From the NCBI RefSeq assembly GCF_014851675.1, contig NZ_JACVAE010000001.1:1736001-1800000 (forward strand): a stretch of DNA of 64,000 nt, read 5' to 3'. Below, in pieces: positions 1 to 8,992 of this stretch. The first letter of the stretch is position 1. Each line of letters starts with the position of its first letter. Below the pieces are notes generated by a model. It made no database searches, was not told the origin of the DNA, and saw only the letters and a list, made by a program, of their open reading frames with translations. Source of the DNA: Rhizobium sp. ARZ01. GTDB taxonomy: Bacteria; Pseudomonadota; Alphaproteobacteria; Rhizobiales; Rhizobiaceae. A program made the translations under genes and the position numbers.

Positions 1-1387
1 CGTGCCCGGCAATGCGCATCGTCGCATTTGGCATCCCCTCGATCGAAAGCGTGATGATGCGAGGCTCCGGGATCATGTTCAGAAGCTTGACCTCGTAGCC
101 GTTACGCACCGAACCGTCCGATTCGATCACGTATTGCGGATTGCGATCGTGGATCACATTGAGCCCGAGCCGGTCGCGCGAGACGAGGGCGAAGATGAGC
201 CCAATGCCCGCAAGCGTCCAGATCGCAAGGTAGAACATCGTGCGCGGGCGGAAGACTACGCGCCAGTTGAAATGCTGGACCTTGTCGGAGAAGTTGCCGT
301 CCGCCTTGCGAACGCGCGCAGGGTCAATCGTCCCTTCACTGTCGGTCGCGATCGCCATATTGGCGGCATAGTCCGAAAGCGTGGCATAAGCGATCAACCC
401 ACGCTCCTTGCCGATCTTGTCCATGACACTGTCGCATGCATCGATGCAAAGCGCGCAAGTGATGCATTCCAGCTGCTGGCCGTCGCGGATGTCGATGCCC
501 ATCGGACAGACCGCGACACAGGCATTGCAGTCGACGCAATCGCCCACGCTTTCGCCGGCGGCAATCGCCTTTTTCGCGTGCCGCGAGCGCGGCTCGCCGC
601 GCCAGTCGTTGTAGGTCACGACCAGAGAACTCTCGTCCACCATCGCGGCCTGGATACGGGGCCACGGGCACATGTAAGTGCAGACCTGTTCGCGCATCAG
701 CCCGCCGAAAACATAGGTCGTTGCGGTCAGCACGGCGACGGTTATGTAGGCGACCGGCGGGGCATTAACCGTGACGAAGTTCTTGAGCAGCGTGGGGGCA
801 TCGGCGAAGTAGAAGATCCAGGCACCGCCGGTGGCAACAGCAATCGCAAGCCAGACGATGTGCTTGGCAAAGCGCTTGCGCAGCTTTTCAAGGGTCCAGG
901 GTCCTGCATCGAGCTTCATTCGCGCATTGCGATCCCCCTCGATCGCCCGCTCGACGACGAGGAAGAGGTCGACCCAGACGGTTTGCGGACAGGCATAGCC
1001 GCACCAGGCGCGCCCGACAGCGGACGTCACCAGGAAGAGCCCGAAACCCGCCATCACGAGAAGGCCCGCGACGAAGAAGAACTCCTGCGGCCAAATCTCG
1101 ATGAAGAAGAAATAAAAGCGGCGACTCGCCAGATCGACCAACACGGCCTGGTCCGGCGCATGCGCGCCGCGATCCCAACGGATCCAGGGCGTCAGATAGT
1201 AGATGCCGAGCGTCACCAGCATCACGATCCACTTGAACTGGCGGAATTGGCCCTCGGCCCGCTTCGGAAAGATCTTCCGCCGCTTCTCGTAAAGCGGCTT
1301 GCGCACCTTGGCGGAATTGACCGCCTCGGCATCGAGCCGCTCGATGGTGGTTTCCTTTTGGGGTTCTAGGGCATTGTATATATTCAT
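1..1387 (-). CDS. fixG: Cytochrome c oxidase accessory protein CcoG/FixG (3' end outside window)
   Basis: This is a membrane iron-sulfur protein needed to assemble cbb3 oxidase (FixG/CcoG family; members act in copper handling for the oxidase). Translating the minus strand from the ATG at 1387 gives a basic N-terminus, several hydrophobic segments, and cysteine clusters typical of the family. These include CGYACPQ in the N-terminal third, CTYMCPW, and a two-cluster ferredoxin segment (CVDCNACVAVCP, then CITCALCIDACD). The reading frame runs off the left edge, so the C-terminal periplasmic domain is incomplete. An FNR box lies about 50 bp upstream. It is separated from fixNOQP by two plus-strand genes, so it has its own promoter. 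In rhizobia fixG usually leads fixGHIS; fixHIS would lie to the left of this window. Family assignment is firm. Confidence 0.93.
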   Translation of the reverse strand, partial: MNIYNALEPQKETTIERLDAEAVNSAKVRKPLYEKRRKIFPKRAEGQFRQFKWIVMLVTLGIYYLTPWIRWDRGAHAPDQAVLVDLASRRFYFFFIEIWPQEFFFVAGLLVMAGFGLFLVTSAVGRAWCGYACPQTVWVDLFLVVERAIEGDRNARMKLDAGPWTLEKLRKRFAKHIVWLAIAVATGGAWIFYFADAPTLLKNFVTVNAPPVAYITVAVLTATTYVFGGLMREQVCTYMCPWPRIQAAMVDESSLVVTYNDWRGEPRSRHAKKAIAAGESVGDCVDCNACVAVCPMGIDIRDGQQLECITCALCIDACDSVMDKIGKERGLIAYATLSDYAANMAIATDSEGTIDPARVRKADGNFSDKVQHFNWRVVFRPRTMFYLAIWTLAGIGLIFALVSRDRLGLNVIHDRNPQYVIESDGSVRNGYEVKLLNMIPEPRIITLSIEGMPNATMRIAGH

Positions 1388-1438
1388 CGGCGGCACCGTC
1401 CTTCGGTAGCGTTGTGCGCCCGGGTTACCATGCCCTCC

Positions 1439-1452
1439 TTGACTTAAATCAA
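1439..1452 (-). promoter_or_regulatory. FNR/FixK-type box upstream of fixG
   Basis: TTGACTTAAATCAA matches the FNR consensus TTGAY-N4-RTCAA and lies 52 bp before the fixG start. FnrN, encoded at 12757, is the obvious candidate activator. The rest of the 1388-1822 gap (about 435 bp) shows no convincing gene or structure. Confidence 0.8.
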
Positions 1453-1822
1453 CAATGCAGGCCGGATGGGCCTCAAACAGATGCGACAAATCGGCCGGGC
1501 GCCCCGAAGGGTGCTACCGCGCCAACCGCCATCCTCACCGAGAGTGCGGGAATCTATCGCCCAAGCTCCCTTGCCGACCATTTCGGTCACGTGTGGTTCC
1601 ACCACCTAAGCGACCATGTTTGTGGACGCATGTCGGTTGTACCGGACGGCTTTTCAGATGCCATATTGGTGGAGGCCCGGCTCTTCGTCGTTGGTCCAGA
1701 TCAAACAGCTGCCTTCGTTTTCTTAAAGCAATGCCACGTCGCCTGCCCTATTCTGTTTGAGAATTCACTGTGTTGCGGCAACCAAGCGCCGTGCGGGACG
1801 TGCGACGCAGCAAGGAGCGATA

Positions 1823-2236
1823 ATGAAAACCCTGCCTTCTCGGATCGTACACCGGTCGATCACCTGCGACTGGCGCAAGGTCTATGCTTTTGCGGCCAAG
1901 CCAGAGAACATGCCGCTCTGGGCCTCTGGTCTGGCTTCGGGGCTGACACCGGACGGCGCAGACTGGATTGCCGACGGGGGACCGATCGGAAAAGTCCGTG
2001 TCCGCTTCGCGCCGATGAATGACTACGGCGTGATCGACCACAGCGTAACGATGCCGGACGGGCTTGTCGTCCACAATGCGCTGCGCATTGTGCCAAACGG
2101 CGATGGCGCGGAGGTGATGTTCACCCTGCTCCGCCTGCCTGGTATGGACGATACAGCCTTCGAGGCCGACGCCGCCCATGTGGCACACGACCTCGAAACA
2201 CTGAAGAAATTGATGGAAACACAAGGAGATAGCTGA
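1823..2236 (+). CDS. SRPBCC-fold (polyketide cyclase-like) protein
   Basis: The 137-residue product fits the START/SRPBCC superfamily in its opening: a basic strand, then a DWRKVYAFAAKPENMPLWASG-type segment typical of the first helix pair. The fold makes a hydrophobic pocket; no substrate can be inferred. The start at 1823 has an AAGGAG ribosome site 5 bases upstream, whereas more upstream in-frame starts have none. The stop overlaps the next start as ATGA, so it is translationally coupled to the VOC protein. The pair sits between fixNOQP and fixG on the opposite strand. Any role in microaerobic life is only suggested by this location. Confidence 0.7.
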   Translation: MKTLPSRIVHRSITCDWRKVYAFAAKPENMPLWASGLASGLTPDGADWIADGGPIGKVRVRFAPMNDYGVIDHSVTMPDGLVVHNALRIVPNGDGAEVMFTLLRLPGMDDTAFEADAAHVAHDLETLKKLMETQGDS

Positions 2237-2592
2237 TGGACGCGACCGGCAAGGACCGCAAGATCGACTATATCGAATTCAACGTCGCCGATATCGCCCG
2301 TTCAAAGGCCTTCTACGGCAGTGCTTTCGGCTGGACCTTCACCGAGTACGGCCCGGAGTACTGCGAATTCCAGGACGGCCGTCTGACCGGCGGTTTCACG
2401 ACGCTTGCGCCAGTGAACGCCCAAGGTGGCCCACTGGTGATTCTCTTTGCCGACGATCTCGAAGATGCCGTCGCCCGCGTGGAAAAAGCCGGCGGCCGGA
2501 TCGTCAAGCCGATCTTCACGTTTCCCGGCGGAAGGCGTTTTCACTTCGCCGACCCCGATGGATACGAACTGGCGGTGTGGTCGGACCGGTAG
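2236..2592 (+). CDS. VOC-family (glyoxalase/dioxygenase-fold) protein
   Basis: This 118-residue single-domain protein belongs to the vicinal oxygen chelate family. It opens with a beta strand IDYIEFNVADIARSKAFYGSAF and ends with FHFADPDGYELAVW, the usual VOC C-terminal signature (DPDGN/Y-E-x-W). Substrate is unknown; homologues include lactoylglutathione lyase-like and antibiotic-sequestering proteins. It is coupled to the preceding SRPBCC gene by a 1-base overlap and converges on fixP, with a hairpin between them. Confidence 0.75.
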   Translation: MDATGKDRKIDYIEFNVADIARSKAFYGSAFGWTFTEYGPEYCEFQDGRLTGGFTTLAPVNAQGGPLVILFADDLEDAVARVEKAGGRIVKPIFTFPGGRRFHFADPDGYELAVWSDR

Positions 2593-2596
2593 AGGC

Positions 2597-2631
2597 AAAA
2601 ACGCCCCTCTCCCGGCAGCGGCAGAGGGGCG
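2597..2631 (-). terminator. Intrinsic terminator of the fixNOQP operon
   Basis: A perfect 9-bp stem (2602-2610 with 2623-2631, 12-nt loop) is followed on the minus strand by a run of five T. It lies just downstream of fixP. The T run is only on the minus-strand side, so it serves fixNOQP better than the convergent VOC gene. Confidence 0.75.
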
Positions 2632-2659
2632 CACGTAGAGCGCAGATGTGGTTGACAGG

Positions 2660-3523
2660 TTACTCGCCGCCACCCAGCGAGTGGACATAGACGGCCAATT
2701 GCTTGACGGTCGGCTCGCCCAGACGCGGCAACCAGGCCGGCATCACGCCGTGCTTGGGAGAGCGGATCTGGCTGGCGATCGCCTCCTCGCCCTCACTCTT
2801 CAGCCAGATGGCGTCCGCGAGATTGGGCGCGCCCATCTCGCGCATGCCCTTTGCATCCTCGCCATGGCAGGAAGCGCAGTTGTCGGCAAAGAGCTGCTTG
2901 CCAGGTTCAACCATGCCGGTGTCGGCAGGCGTCCCGGTCAGGCTGACCACATAGGCCGCTACTTGCTTGATCTCTTCCGGCTGCAACATGTCGCTGAAGG
3001 CAGGCATTTCGGAGACATGCGTATCGGCGTCCCCTTCGAAACGGATGCCGTGGGCGATGGTCTTGTAGATCTCGTCGGCACTGCCGCCCCAGACCCAGTC
3101 GTTGTCGTTCAGGTTCGGGAAACCAACCGAACCGGCAGCACCCGAGCCATGGCACTGCACGCAATTGACCTTGAACGCCGCAGCACCGCCGGCAATCGCG
3201 AACTGGGAAAGTTCCGGATCGGCGATGATGTCGGCAAGCGGGGTCGACGCGATACGCTCAACGTAAACCGTTTGCGCGACCTTGGCTGCCTCGAGCTCCT
3301 TTGCCACTTCGGCGCGACTGGAATAGCCGAGCACGCCACGCGTCGCATCCGTCAGCATCGGCCAGGCCGGATATGCAATCACGTAGCCGATCCCCCACAG
3401 GATGGTCGCGTAGAAGGTCCAGACCCACCAGCGCGGCATCGGGTTATTCAGTTCGCGGATGCCGTCCCATTCATGGCCGGTGGTTTCGACGCCCGAGAAG
3501 TCGTCAATATGCTTTTCAGCCAT
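2660..3523 (-). CDS. fixP: cbb3 cytochrome c oxidase diheme subunit III
   Basis: FixP/CcoP carries electrons to the catalytic subunit of the high-affinity cbb3 oxidase. The 287-residue product has an N-terminal cytoplasmic stretch, one membrane helix at about residues 32-53, and two periplasmic c-type heme domains with CVQCH (121-125) and CASCH (216-220). Axial methionines are likely in SEMPAF and GVMPAW. Length is normal for the family. It is the last gene of fixNOQP, 3 bp after fixQ, and is followed by a terminator. Confidence 0.97.
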   Translation of the reverse strand: MAEKHIDDFSGVETTGHEWDGIRELNNPMPRWWVWTFYATILWGIGYVIAYPAWPMLTDATRGVLGYSSRAEVAKELEAAKVAQTVYVERIASTPLADIIADPELSQFAIAGGAAAFKVNCVQCHGSGAAGSVGFPNLNDNDWVWGGSADEIYKTIAHGIRFEGDADTHVSEMPAFSDMLQPEEIKQVAAYVVSLTGTPADTGMVEPGKQLFADNCASCHGEDAKGMREMGAPNLADAIWLKSEGEEAIASQIRSPKHGVMPAWLPRLGEPTVKQLAVYVHSLGGGE

Positions 3524-3526
3524 GTA

Positions 3527-3679
3527 TCAGTCCTCCTTGAGAGGGATTTGGGCGGCATTCTCGGCGGCTTTGCGTCCACCAGGCCGGAAGGTGAAGAGGA
3601 CGACGCCGGCGAAGAAAATCGTCATGGCGAGCAGACCCCAAACGTCGGCAAAATGCCGCATGGCGGTGTAGGTTTCCAT
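3527..3679 (-). CDS. fixQ: cbb3 oxidase small subunit CcoQ/FixQ
   Basis: This 50-residue protein (METYTAMRHFADVWG start, QIPLKED end) has one membrane helix at about 11-31 followed by a short charged tail with the FRPGGRK boundary typical of CcoQ. The family stabilises the cbb3 complex. It lies between fixO and fixP with a good ribosome site (AAGGAGG) before its ATG. Its position and sequence make the call firm despite its size. Confidence 0.93.
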   Translation of the reverse strand: METYTAMRHFADVWGLLAMTIFFAGVVLFTFRPGGRKAAENAAQIPLKED

Positions 3680-3693
3680 GATCCGCGCCTCCT

Positions 3694-4425
3694 TTACCGG
3701 TAGCCGCTGGCATCGTCATAGGTGGAGAAGTCCACCAGCGTGCCGAGCATTTGCAGATAGGCAACGAGAGCGTCCATCTCCGTCAGCTTCTGCGGATCGC
3801 CGTCGAAGTTGCCGATCTTGGCCTTGGGATAGCGCTCCAGGAGACCGGACGTATCCGCGTTCGGATCCGCCTGCGCCTTGAGATCGGCGGCCGCGTTCTC
3901 GAGCATCGCATCGTCATAGGGAACGCCGACTGCGCGATTCGCCTTCAGGTTCATGCTGACGTCGGTGACCTTCAGCGGCGCCGCCTTGAGGAAGGCGTAG
4001 CTCGGCATGACGGATTCCGGCACGACCGAACGCGGCTCAACCAGGTGCTGCACATGCCATTCGTTAGAGTAACGATCGCCGACGCGTGCCAGGTCCGGCC
4101 CGGTGCGCTTCGACCCCCACTGGAAGGAATGGTCGTACATGCTTTCCGCTGCGAGCGAGTAGTGCCCGTAGCGCTCGACCTCGTCGCGGAAAGGCCGGAT
4201 CATCTGGCTGTGGCAGACGTAGCAGCCCTCGCGGACATAGATGTCACGGCCAGCGAGTTCCAGCGGCGAGTAGGGGCGCATGCCCTCAACTTTCTCGATG
4301 GTGTTGTCGAGATAGAAGAGCGGTGCGATTTCAACGATGCCGCCGACCGTGACCACGGCGAGCGATGCGACCAGCAGCAGCGTTGCGTTTCTCTCCAGTT
4401 TGGAGTGGTGGTTTAGTATGGACAT
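3694..4425 (-). CDS. fixO: cbb3 oxidase monoheme subunit II
   Basis: FixO/CcoO is the membrane-anchored monoheme cytochrome c of the cbb3 oxidase. The 243-residue product has an N-terminal signal anchor (about residues 14-36), the heme motif CYVCH at 68-72 followed by the family signature [15 protein letters not shown], and a conserved GPDLARVG segment. Gene order fixN-fixO-fixQ-fixP with gaps of about 15 bp shows an operon. Confidence 0.97.
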   Translation of the reverse strand: MSILNHHSKLERNATLLLVASLAVVTVGGIVEIAPLFYLDNTIEKVEGMRPYSPLELAGRDIYVREGCYVCHSQMIRPFRDEVERYGHYSLAAESMYDHSFQWGSKRTGPDLARVGDRYSNEWHVQHLVEPRSVVPESVMPSYAFLKAAPLKVTDVSMNLKANRAVGVPYDDAMLENAAADLKAQADPNADTSGLLERYPKAKIGNFDGDPQKLTEMDALVAYLQMLGTLVDFSTYDDASGYR

Positions 4426-4439
4426 AGATCACGCGCTCC

Positions 4440-6080
4440 TTATTCGGCAGGTTGCAAGGCCGCAGCCGGCCGGATGCCCATGGGGGCTTCGTTGCGCAGA
4501 CGCCCGCGAATGGTCTGGTAGACGTTCCATGCCATCACCAAGCCACCGGCGAGGTAGAGCACGCCGCCAAGAGTACGGATGACGTAGTAGGGGAACATTG
4601 CGAGCACGGTTTCCGCGAACGAATAGACGAGGAAGCCCTGGTCGTTATATTCGCGCCACATCAGGCCTTGCTGGATACCGGCGACCCACATGGCGGCGGC
4701 GTAAAGCACGATGCCGAGCGTGGCGAGCCAGAAGTGCCAGCTGACCATGTTGACCGAGTAGAGCCGCTCGCGGTTCCACAGCTTCGGCGCAAGATAATAG
4801 ACAGCCGCGAACGAGATCATGCCGTTCCAGCCGAGTGCGCCTGCATGGACGTGGCCGATGGTCCAATCCGTATAGTGCGACAGCGAGTTGACGGCCTTGA
4901 TCGAGAGCATCGGGCCCTCGAACGTCGCCATACCATAGAAAGCGATGGCGGCGACCATCATGCGGATGATCGGATCCGTGCGCACCTTGTCCCATGCGCC
5001 CGAAAGCGTCATCAGGCCGTTGATCATGCCGCCCCAGGAGGGCATCCACAGAATGATCGAGAACACCATGCCGAGCGTCTGCGCCCAGTCGGGTACGGCA
5101 GTGTAGTGCAGGTGGTGCGGGCCGGCCCAGATGTAGAGGAAGATGATCGACCAGAAGTGCACGATGGACAGCCGATAGGAATAGACCGGACGCTCTGCCT
5201 GCTTCGGCACGAAATAGTACATCATCGCCAGGAAGGGGATCGTCAGGAAGAAGGCGACGGCATTGTGGCCATACCACCACTGCGTTACCGCGTCCTGCAC
5301 GCCTGCGAAGGCGGAATAGCTCTTCACGCCGAGGAACGACACCGGTATCGCCAGATTGTTGATGATGTGCAACATCGCGACGGTGATGATGAAGGAGAGA
5401 TAGAACCAGTTCGCCACATAGATATGCGGCTCCTTGCGCTTGATGACCGTGCCGAGGAAGACGATCAGATAGGCGACCCAGACGATGGTCAGCCAGAGAT
5501 CGACATACCACTCCGGCTCGGCATATTCGCGGCTCTGGGTGATCCCCAGGAGATAGCCGGTCGCGGCCATGACGATGAAGAGCTGGTAGCCCCAGAACAC
5601 GAACCAGCCGAGATTGCCGCCGAACAGGCGTGCGCGAGACGTGCGCTGGACGACGTAGAACGACGTCGCGATCAGGGCGTTGCCGCCGAATGCAAAGATG
5701 ACCGCCGAAGTGTGCAGCGGACGCAGGCGACCAAAATTGAGCCAGGGCTCCAGGTTAAGATCCGGGAAAGCAAGCTGTGCGGCAATGAGGACGCCGACCA
5801 GGAAGCCGACGACGCCCCAGAAGACGGTGGCGATGACGCCGTACTTGACCACTTCGTCGAAGTAGGGATTGGCCTCGCCCTTCCCCGAACCATACTGACC
5901 GCCCGTCACATGGTAAGGCGCGAAGGAAATGCGCCGCACCATGATGATCGTGCCACCCAGCAGTACCACGAACAGCACCCACATATGGGCCTGGAACAAA
6001 TTGTCATGTGCAAAGGCCGCGCCGAGGAGCGCAAGAAACGCGCCCACGGCCAGAAGCCCGGTCTCTAAACCATATTTCAT
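4440..6080 (-). CDS. fixN: cbb3 oxidase catalytic subunit I
   Basis: FixN/CcoN is the heme-copper catalytic subunit reducing O2 at low oxygen. The translated product (546 residues from the ATG at 6080) contains about twelve hydrophobic helices, the Cu-binding region [11 protein letters not shown], the [22 protein letters not shown] segment and the heme-ligand region [16 protein letters not shown]. In-frame starts also exist at 6089 (ATG) and 6095 (TTG). I prefer 6080 because it begins at the usual MKYxLET position and has GGGG about 9 bases upstream; the choice is not certain. An FNR box lies about 100 bp upstream. Confidence 0.96.
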   Translation of the reverse strand: MKYGLETGLLAVGAFLALLGAAFAHDNLFQAHMWVLFVVLLGGTIIMVRRISFAPYHVTGGQYGSGKGEANPYFDEVVKYGVIATVFWGVVGFLVGVLIAAQLAFPDLNLEPWLNFGRLRPLHTSAVIFAFGGNALIATSFYVVQRTSRARLFGGNLGWFVFWGYQLFIVMAATGYLLGITQSREYAEPEWYVDLWLTIVWVAYLIVFLGTVIKRKEPHIYVANWFYLSFIITVAMLHIINNLAIPVSFLGVKSYSAFAGVQDAVTQWWYGHNAVAFFLTIPFLAMMYYFVPKQAERPVYSYRLSIVHFWSIIFLYIWAGPHHLHYTAVPDWAQTLGMVFSIILWMPSWGGMINGLMTLSGAWDKVRTDPIIRMMVAAIAFYGMATFEGPMLSIKAVNSLSHYTDWTIGHVHAGALGWNGMISFAAVYYLAPKLWNRERLYSVNMVSWHFWLATLGIVLYAAAMWVAGIQQGLMWREYNDQGFLVYSFAETVLAMFPYYVIRTLGGVLYLAGGLVMAWNVYQTIRGRLRNEAPMGIRPAAALQPAE

Positions 6081-6180
6081 CGTTGGCATCCCCAACTCAA
6101 CGTCGTTGCGCCCGCGGAGGCTTCACCCGAATCCTTCCACGGCATCATGGCACTGCTGGCAGATACCTGAGGAGGCAGCC

Positions 6181-6194
6181 TTGATACAGATCAA
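6181..6194. promoter_or_regulatory. FNR box between fixN and a hemerythrin-like gene
   Basis: TTGATACAGATCAA is a perfect match to TTGAT-N4-ATCAA. It lies between divergent genes, about 100 bp before fixN and 64 bp before the hemerythrin-like gene, so it may activate either or both under low oxygen. Confidence 0.88.
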
Positions 6195-6257
6195 GGCCGG
6201 GTAGGGTTTTCACGGGCAAAAATCAATCCGGTTACTTTTTGGAGGGGATCGGACGCC

Positions 6258-6749
6258 ATGACGCTGGCACAACAGGAACATGACAGGGTAAACAGCCTTC
6301 TCTCCGCCATGCCGCGCAACACCGTTTCGCTCGACTGGCTGGCAGGCGCGCACCGGGAACAACTGCTCCTGTGCGATGCGCTCGAGGAAATCGCCGACAG
6401 CCTGCCGGCGAGCGTGAACCGGCAGAAATGCATCTACGCGGCAAAGGTTCTGGGACCACTGATTCACAACCTGCACCGCTATGAGGAGCAGGTGATCTTT
6501 CCGCATCTCGCAGCCCAGCTTGGGCGCGGCGCCACACTTGACGCTACATTGAACCGGTTGAAGTTCGAACATTGCGAGGACGAGTGCTTCGCCGAAGAAC
6601 TGGTGGACACGCTCTTGAAACTCGGCAGCGGCGCGCCTGACGTCAATGCCGAGGCTGCCGGCTATATGCTGCGCGGATTTTTCGAAACGATCCGTCGGCA
6701 CATCGCCTTCGAACGCGAACACCTGCTCGGCCGGCTGCGCCACGTTTGA
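6258..6749 (+). CDS. Hemerythrin-like (HHE domain) protein
   Basis: The 163-residue, mostly helical protein carries the spaced His/Glu ligands expected of a hemerythrin-like four-helix bundle: an early AGAHREQ, the IHNLHRYEEQVIFPHL segment, FEHCEDE, and IRRHIAFEREHLL near the C-terminus. The family binds a di-iron centre and may bind O2 or NO, or serve in repair of iron centres. A GGAGGGG ribosome site precedes the ATG. It is divergent from fixN with a shared FNR box, which suggests induction at low oxygen. Function beyond iron/oxygen binding is inference. Confidence 0.82.
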   Translation: MTLAQQEHDRVNSLLSAMPRNTVSLDWLAGAHREQLLLCDALEEIADSLPASVNRQKCIYAAKVLGPLIHNLHRYEEQVIFPHLAAQLGRGATLDATLNRLKFEHCEDECFAEELVDTLLKLGSGAPDVNAEAAGYMLRGFFETIRRHIAFEREHLLGRLRHV

Positions 6750-6779
6750 TCGTCAACGGGGGAAAATCCCCCGTTACAC

Positions 6780-7718
6780 CTACTTGTACTTCAGTTCGCC
6801 CTTGATCTCCCAGCGGTCGTGATACCACAGCCACTGGCCTGGATACTCGCGCACCCACTCTTCCACCTTGTCATTGAGCTTCTGCGCAGTAGCCTCAACA
6901 TCGACCGCACCATCCGGGCGCCGTGGGATTTCCATGGCCGGCTCCAGTTCCAGGCGGAAGCGGTTCCCCGGCATGCGGATGCAGCGGGCGGGATAAACTT
7001 CGCAATTGAACTGGCGTACGAGTTTCGGAAGTAGCGGATTTGTATGCGCCGGGCGACCGAAGAAGGTCGTCGGCACCCCCTTCTTGTATTTCTGGTCGAC
7101 GAGTACCCCCACCGGATCGCCGCTGTCGAGTTTGCGTGCCAGCGTGAAGGAAGAGCCCGCATGCGACGGGACGAGGTTGCCCATGCGCGCGCGCCGGAAC
7201 TCGAACACCTTGTCGGCGACGTAGGGATTGTTTGGTGGCCGGAACAGAACCGTTACGTCCAGCCCAAAGGCAGCGCTTGCGACCGGCAGCATTTCGAAAT
7301 TGCCGGTATGGCCGGTAAAGACGATGAAGGGGCGAGGGTTGTAGCGCAGGTCCACGAAGAGCGGGATGCCCGACACCTCGACGCGACCGACCTCCAGATT
7401 GTAGGGGTCGAAATCGAAGAGCCGGTCGAGGAAAACGTACTCGGCGGCCATACGGCCCATGTTCCCCCAGCTATCCAGCGCGATTTCATTGAGCTCGGCT
7501 TCGGACTTCTCCGGAAACGCATTGCGCAGGTTCGTCATCATAAGCACGTGGCGGCGTGTCTTCGGCCCGATCCAGCGTACAACGCGATCGGCAAAATTCA
7601 TCGCGCCATCAGCCGGAAACAGCTTCATGAGGCTCAGGAGGCCGAAGACGACTTGGGCGACGAGCCACTGCTCGAAATTGCGCAGCGCCAGCACGATGCG
7701 GGTAATGACCTTGCGCAC
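6780..7718 (-). CDS. lpxXL: Lipid A very-long-chain acyltransferase LpxXL
   Basis: This is a LpxL/HtrB-family acyltransferase. The catalytic HX4E motif appears as HTGNFE (residues 137-142 from the chosen start), with a hydrophobic N-terminal anchor. In rhizobia LpxXL moves the 27-hydroxyoctacosanoyl chain from AcpXL onto lipid A at the inner membrane. I choose the GTG at 7718, which lies just after the stop of the upstream adh gene (gap 4 bp) and gives 312 residues; the open frame extends 26 codons further upstream into adh. It is the last gene of the acpXL cluster, and the gene order matches the known rhizobial arrangement. Confidence 0.9.
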   Translation of the reverse strand: MRKVITRIVLALRNFEQWLVAQVVFGLLSLMKLFPADGAMNFADRVVRWIGPKTRRHVLMMTNLRNAFPEKSEAELNEIALDSWGNMGRMAAEYVFLDRLFDFDPYNLEVGRVEVSGIPLFVDLRYNPRPFIVFTGHTGNFEMLPVASAAFGLDVTVLFRPPNNPYVADKVFEFRRARMGNLVPSHAGSSFTLARKLDSGDPVGVLVDQKYKKGVPTTFFGRPAHTNPLLPKLVRQFNCEVYPARCIRMPGNRFRLELEPAMEIPRRPDGAVDVEATAQKLNDKVEEWVREYPGQWLWYHDRWEIKGELKYK

Positions 7719-7722
7719 GGGC

Positions 7723-8751
7723 TCAGTCCAGACGCAGCACGATCTTGCCGAAGATCTGGCGCGATTCCATGCGCTCCAGCGCCGTCTCAATCCCATCGAA
7801 CGTGACTTCGGTGTCGATGACCGGATGAACGATACCGCGGGCCATCTTCTGCATCGCGTTTGCCATGTTCTCCATCCGGCAGCCGAATGAACCGAGCAGC
7901 TTCAGCTGCTGCTGGAACAGCATCATCAGGTTCATGTCTGTAGATACGCCCGAGGTCGAACCGCAGGTGACGAGACGCCCACCACGCTTCAGGCACAGCA
8001 TCGAACCCGCCCAGGTGTCCTTGCCGACATGTTCGAAAACGACGTCGACACCCTTCTTCTTCGTCAGCTTGCGCACGACGCCCTCGAAGCGGTCCTCGCG
8101 GTAGTTGATGACATGATCGGCACCCAGCGCCTTCGCCTTCTCGATCTTGTCGTTCGAGCCGACGGTGGTGATCACGGTGCAGCCGATCTTCTTCGCAAGC
8201 TGGATCGCTGCCGTACCGATGCCGGAGCCGCCGGCGTGGACGAGGATCGTTTCGCCCGATTCGAGCTTGGCGTTGTCGAACAGCATATGCTCGACGGTCC
8301 CGAAGGTGACGGGCGCGAGCGCTGCGCCCACGGCATCCACGCCCGGAGGAGCGGGCACCAGCTGACGGGCAGGAATGTTGATCTTCTCCTGGGCGAAGCC
8401 GTCCAGGTGGAAGCCATGGACGCCGCCGACGTGTTCGCAGAGATTGTCGCGCCCCTCGCGGCAGGGCTTGCACAGACCGCAGGTGCGCGCGCCGTAGACC
8501 GATACGAGCTGTCCCGGCAGAACGTTGGCGACGCCCGGACCAATCTGGTCGACGACGCCGGCAGCTTCCGCTCCGATGACCAGCGGCATCTTGCGCTTGG
8601 CGAACGCCATGCCGCGCCAGCCCCAAACGTCGATATGGTTGAGAGCGACCGCCTTGACGCGAAGCGTCACCTCCCCCGGCCCCGGTGCCGGCGGCTCTGG
8701 GATGTCCGTCAGTTCGAGCTTGCGATCGTCGAGAAGCTGGAGTGCGCGCAT
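7723..8751 (-). CDS. Zinc-type alcohol dehydrogenase-like protein of the acpXL cluster
   Basis: This is a medium-chain dehydrogenase/reductase of 342 residues. The structural zinc cysteines are visible as C91, C94, C97 and C105, and the cofactor loop as HAGGSGIGTAAIQLAK. The start at 8751 (MRALQLLDD) begins at the usual MDR position; a longer open frame adds 36 implausible residues. The equivalent gene sits between fabF1XL and lpxXL in other rhizobia. A reductive step in making the very-long-chain hydroxy fatty acid is plausible, but the substrate is not shown by the sequence. Confidence 0.88.
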   Translation of the reverse strand: MRALQLLDDRKLELTDIPEPPAPGPGEVTLRVKAVALNHIDVWGWRGMAFAKRKMPLVIGAEAAGVVDQIGPGVANVLPGQLVSVYGARTCGLCKPCREGRDNLCEHVGGVHGFHLDGFAQEKINIPARQLVPAPPGVDAVGAALAPVTFGTVEHMLFDNAKLESGETILVHAGGSGIGTAAIQLAKKIGCTVITTVGSNDKIEKAKALGADHVINYREDRFEGVVRKLTKKKGVDVVFEHVGKDTWAGSMLCLKRGGRLVTCGSTSGVSTDMNLMMLFQQQLKLLGSFGCRMENMANAMQKMARGIVHPVIDTEVTFDGIETALERMESRQIFGKIVLRLD

Positions 8752-8825
8752 ATTCTTGTCCTTTGCCGCAGCGGCGGCATGTGTTCTTGAGGCGGCAAAG
8801 AGCCCTTGCCTCGAAAAAGCTGAAC

Positions 8826-8856
8826 CAGCGCATCGTCCATTTTCGACGATGCGCTG
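8826..8856. repeat. Palindromic hairpin in the adh-fabF gap
   Basis: A perfect 12-bp inverted repeat (8826-8837 with 8845-8856) encloses a 7-nt loop. It lies in the 241-bp gap between the ketosynthase gene and adh. It lacks a T run, so it is not a classical terminator. It resembles small palindromic repeats scattered between rhizobial genes, but copy number cannot be checked here. Confidence 0.6.
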
Positions 8857-8992
8857 CATTTGGTCCGATGCTCTAACGCATGGTCCGCAAAATCGGAATA
8901 TCTTTTTCGCTCGTGGAGACCCGAGAATTCGGCGGCTCCTCCCAAAAGAGGAACCGCACTCTTAGCACGCGTGCGACACTCCACCGGTACCG

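Noticed and set aside
2..1369. A 455-codon plus-strand frame opposite fixG.
   Set aside because: The minus strand encodes a clear FixG; the plus frame is a GC-rich shadow with no domain.
4452..6068. A 538-codon plus-strand frame opposite fixN.
   Set aside because: It is antisense to an unmistakable CcoN and has charged, low-complexity composition.
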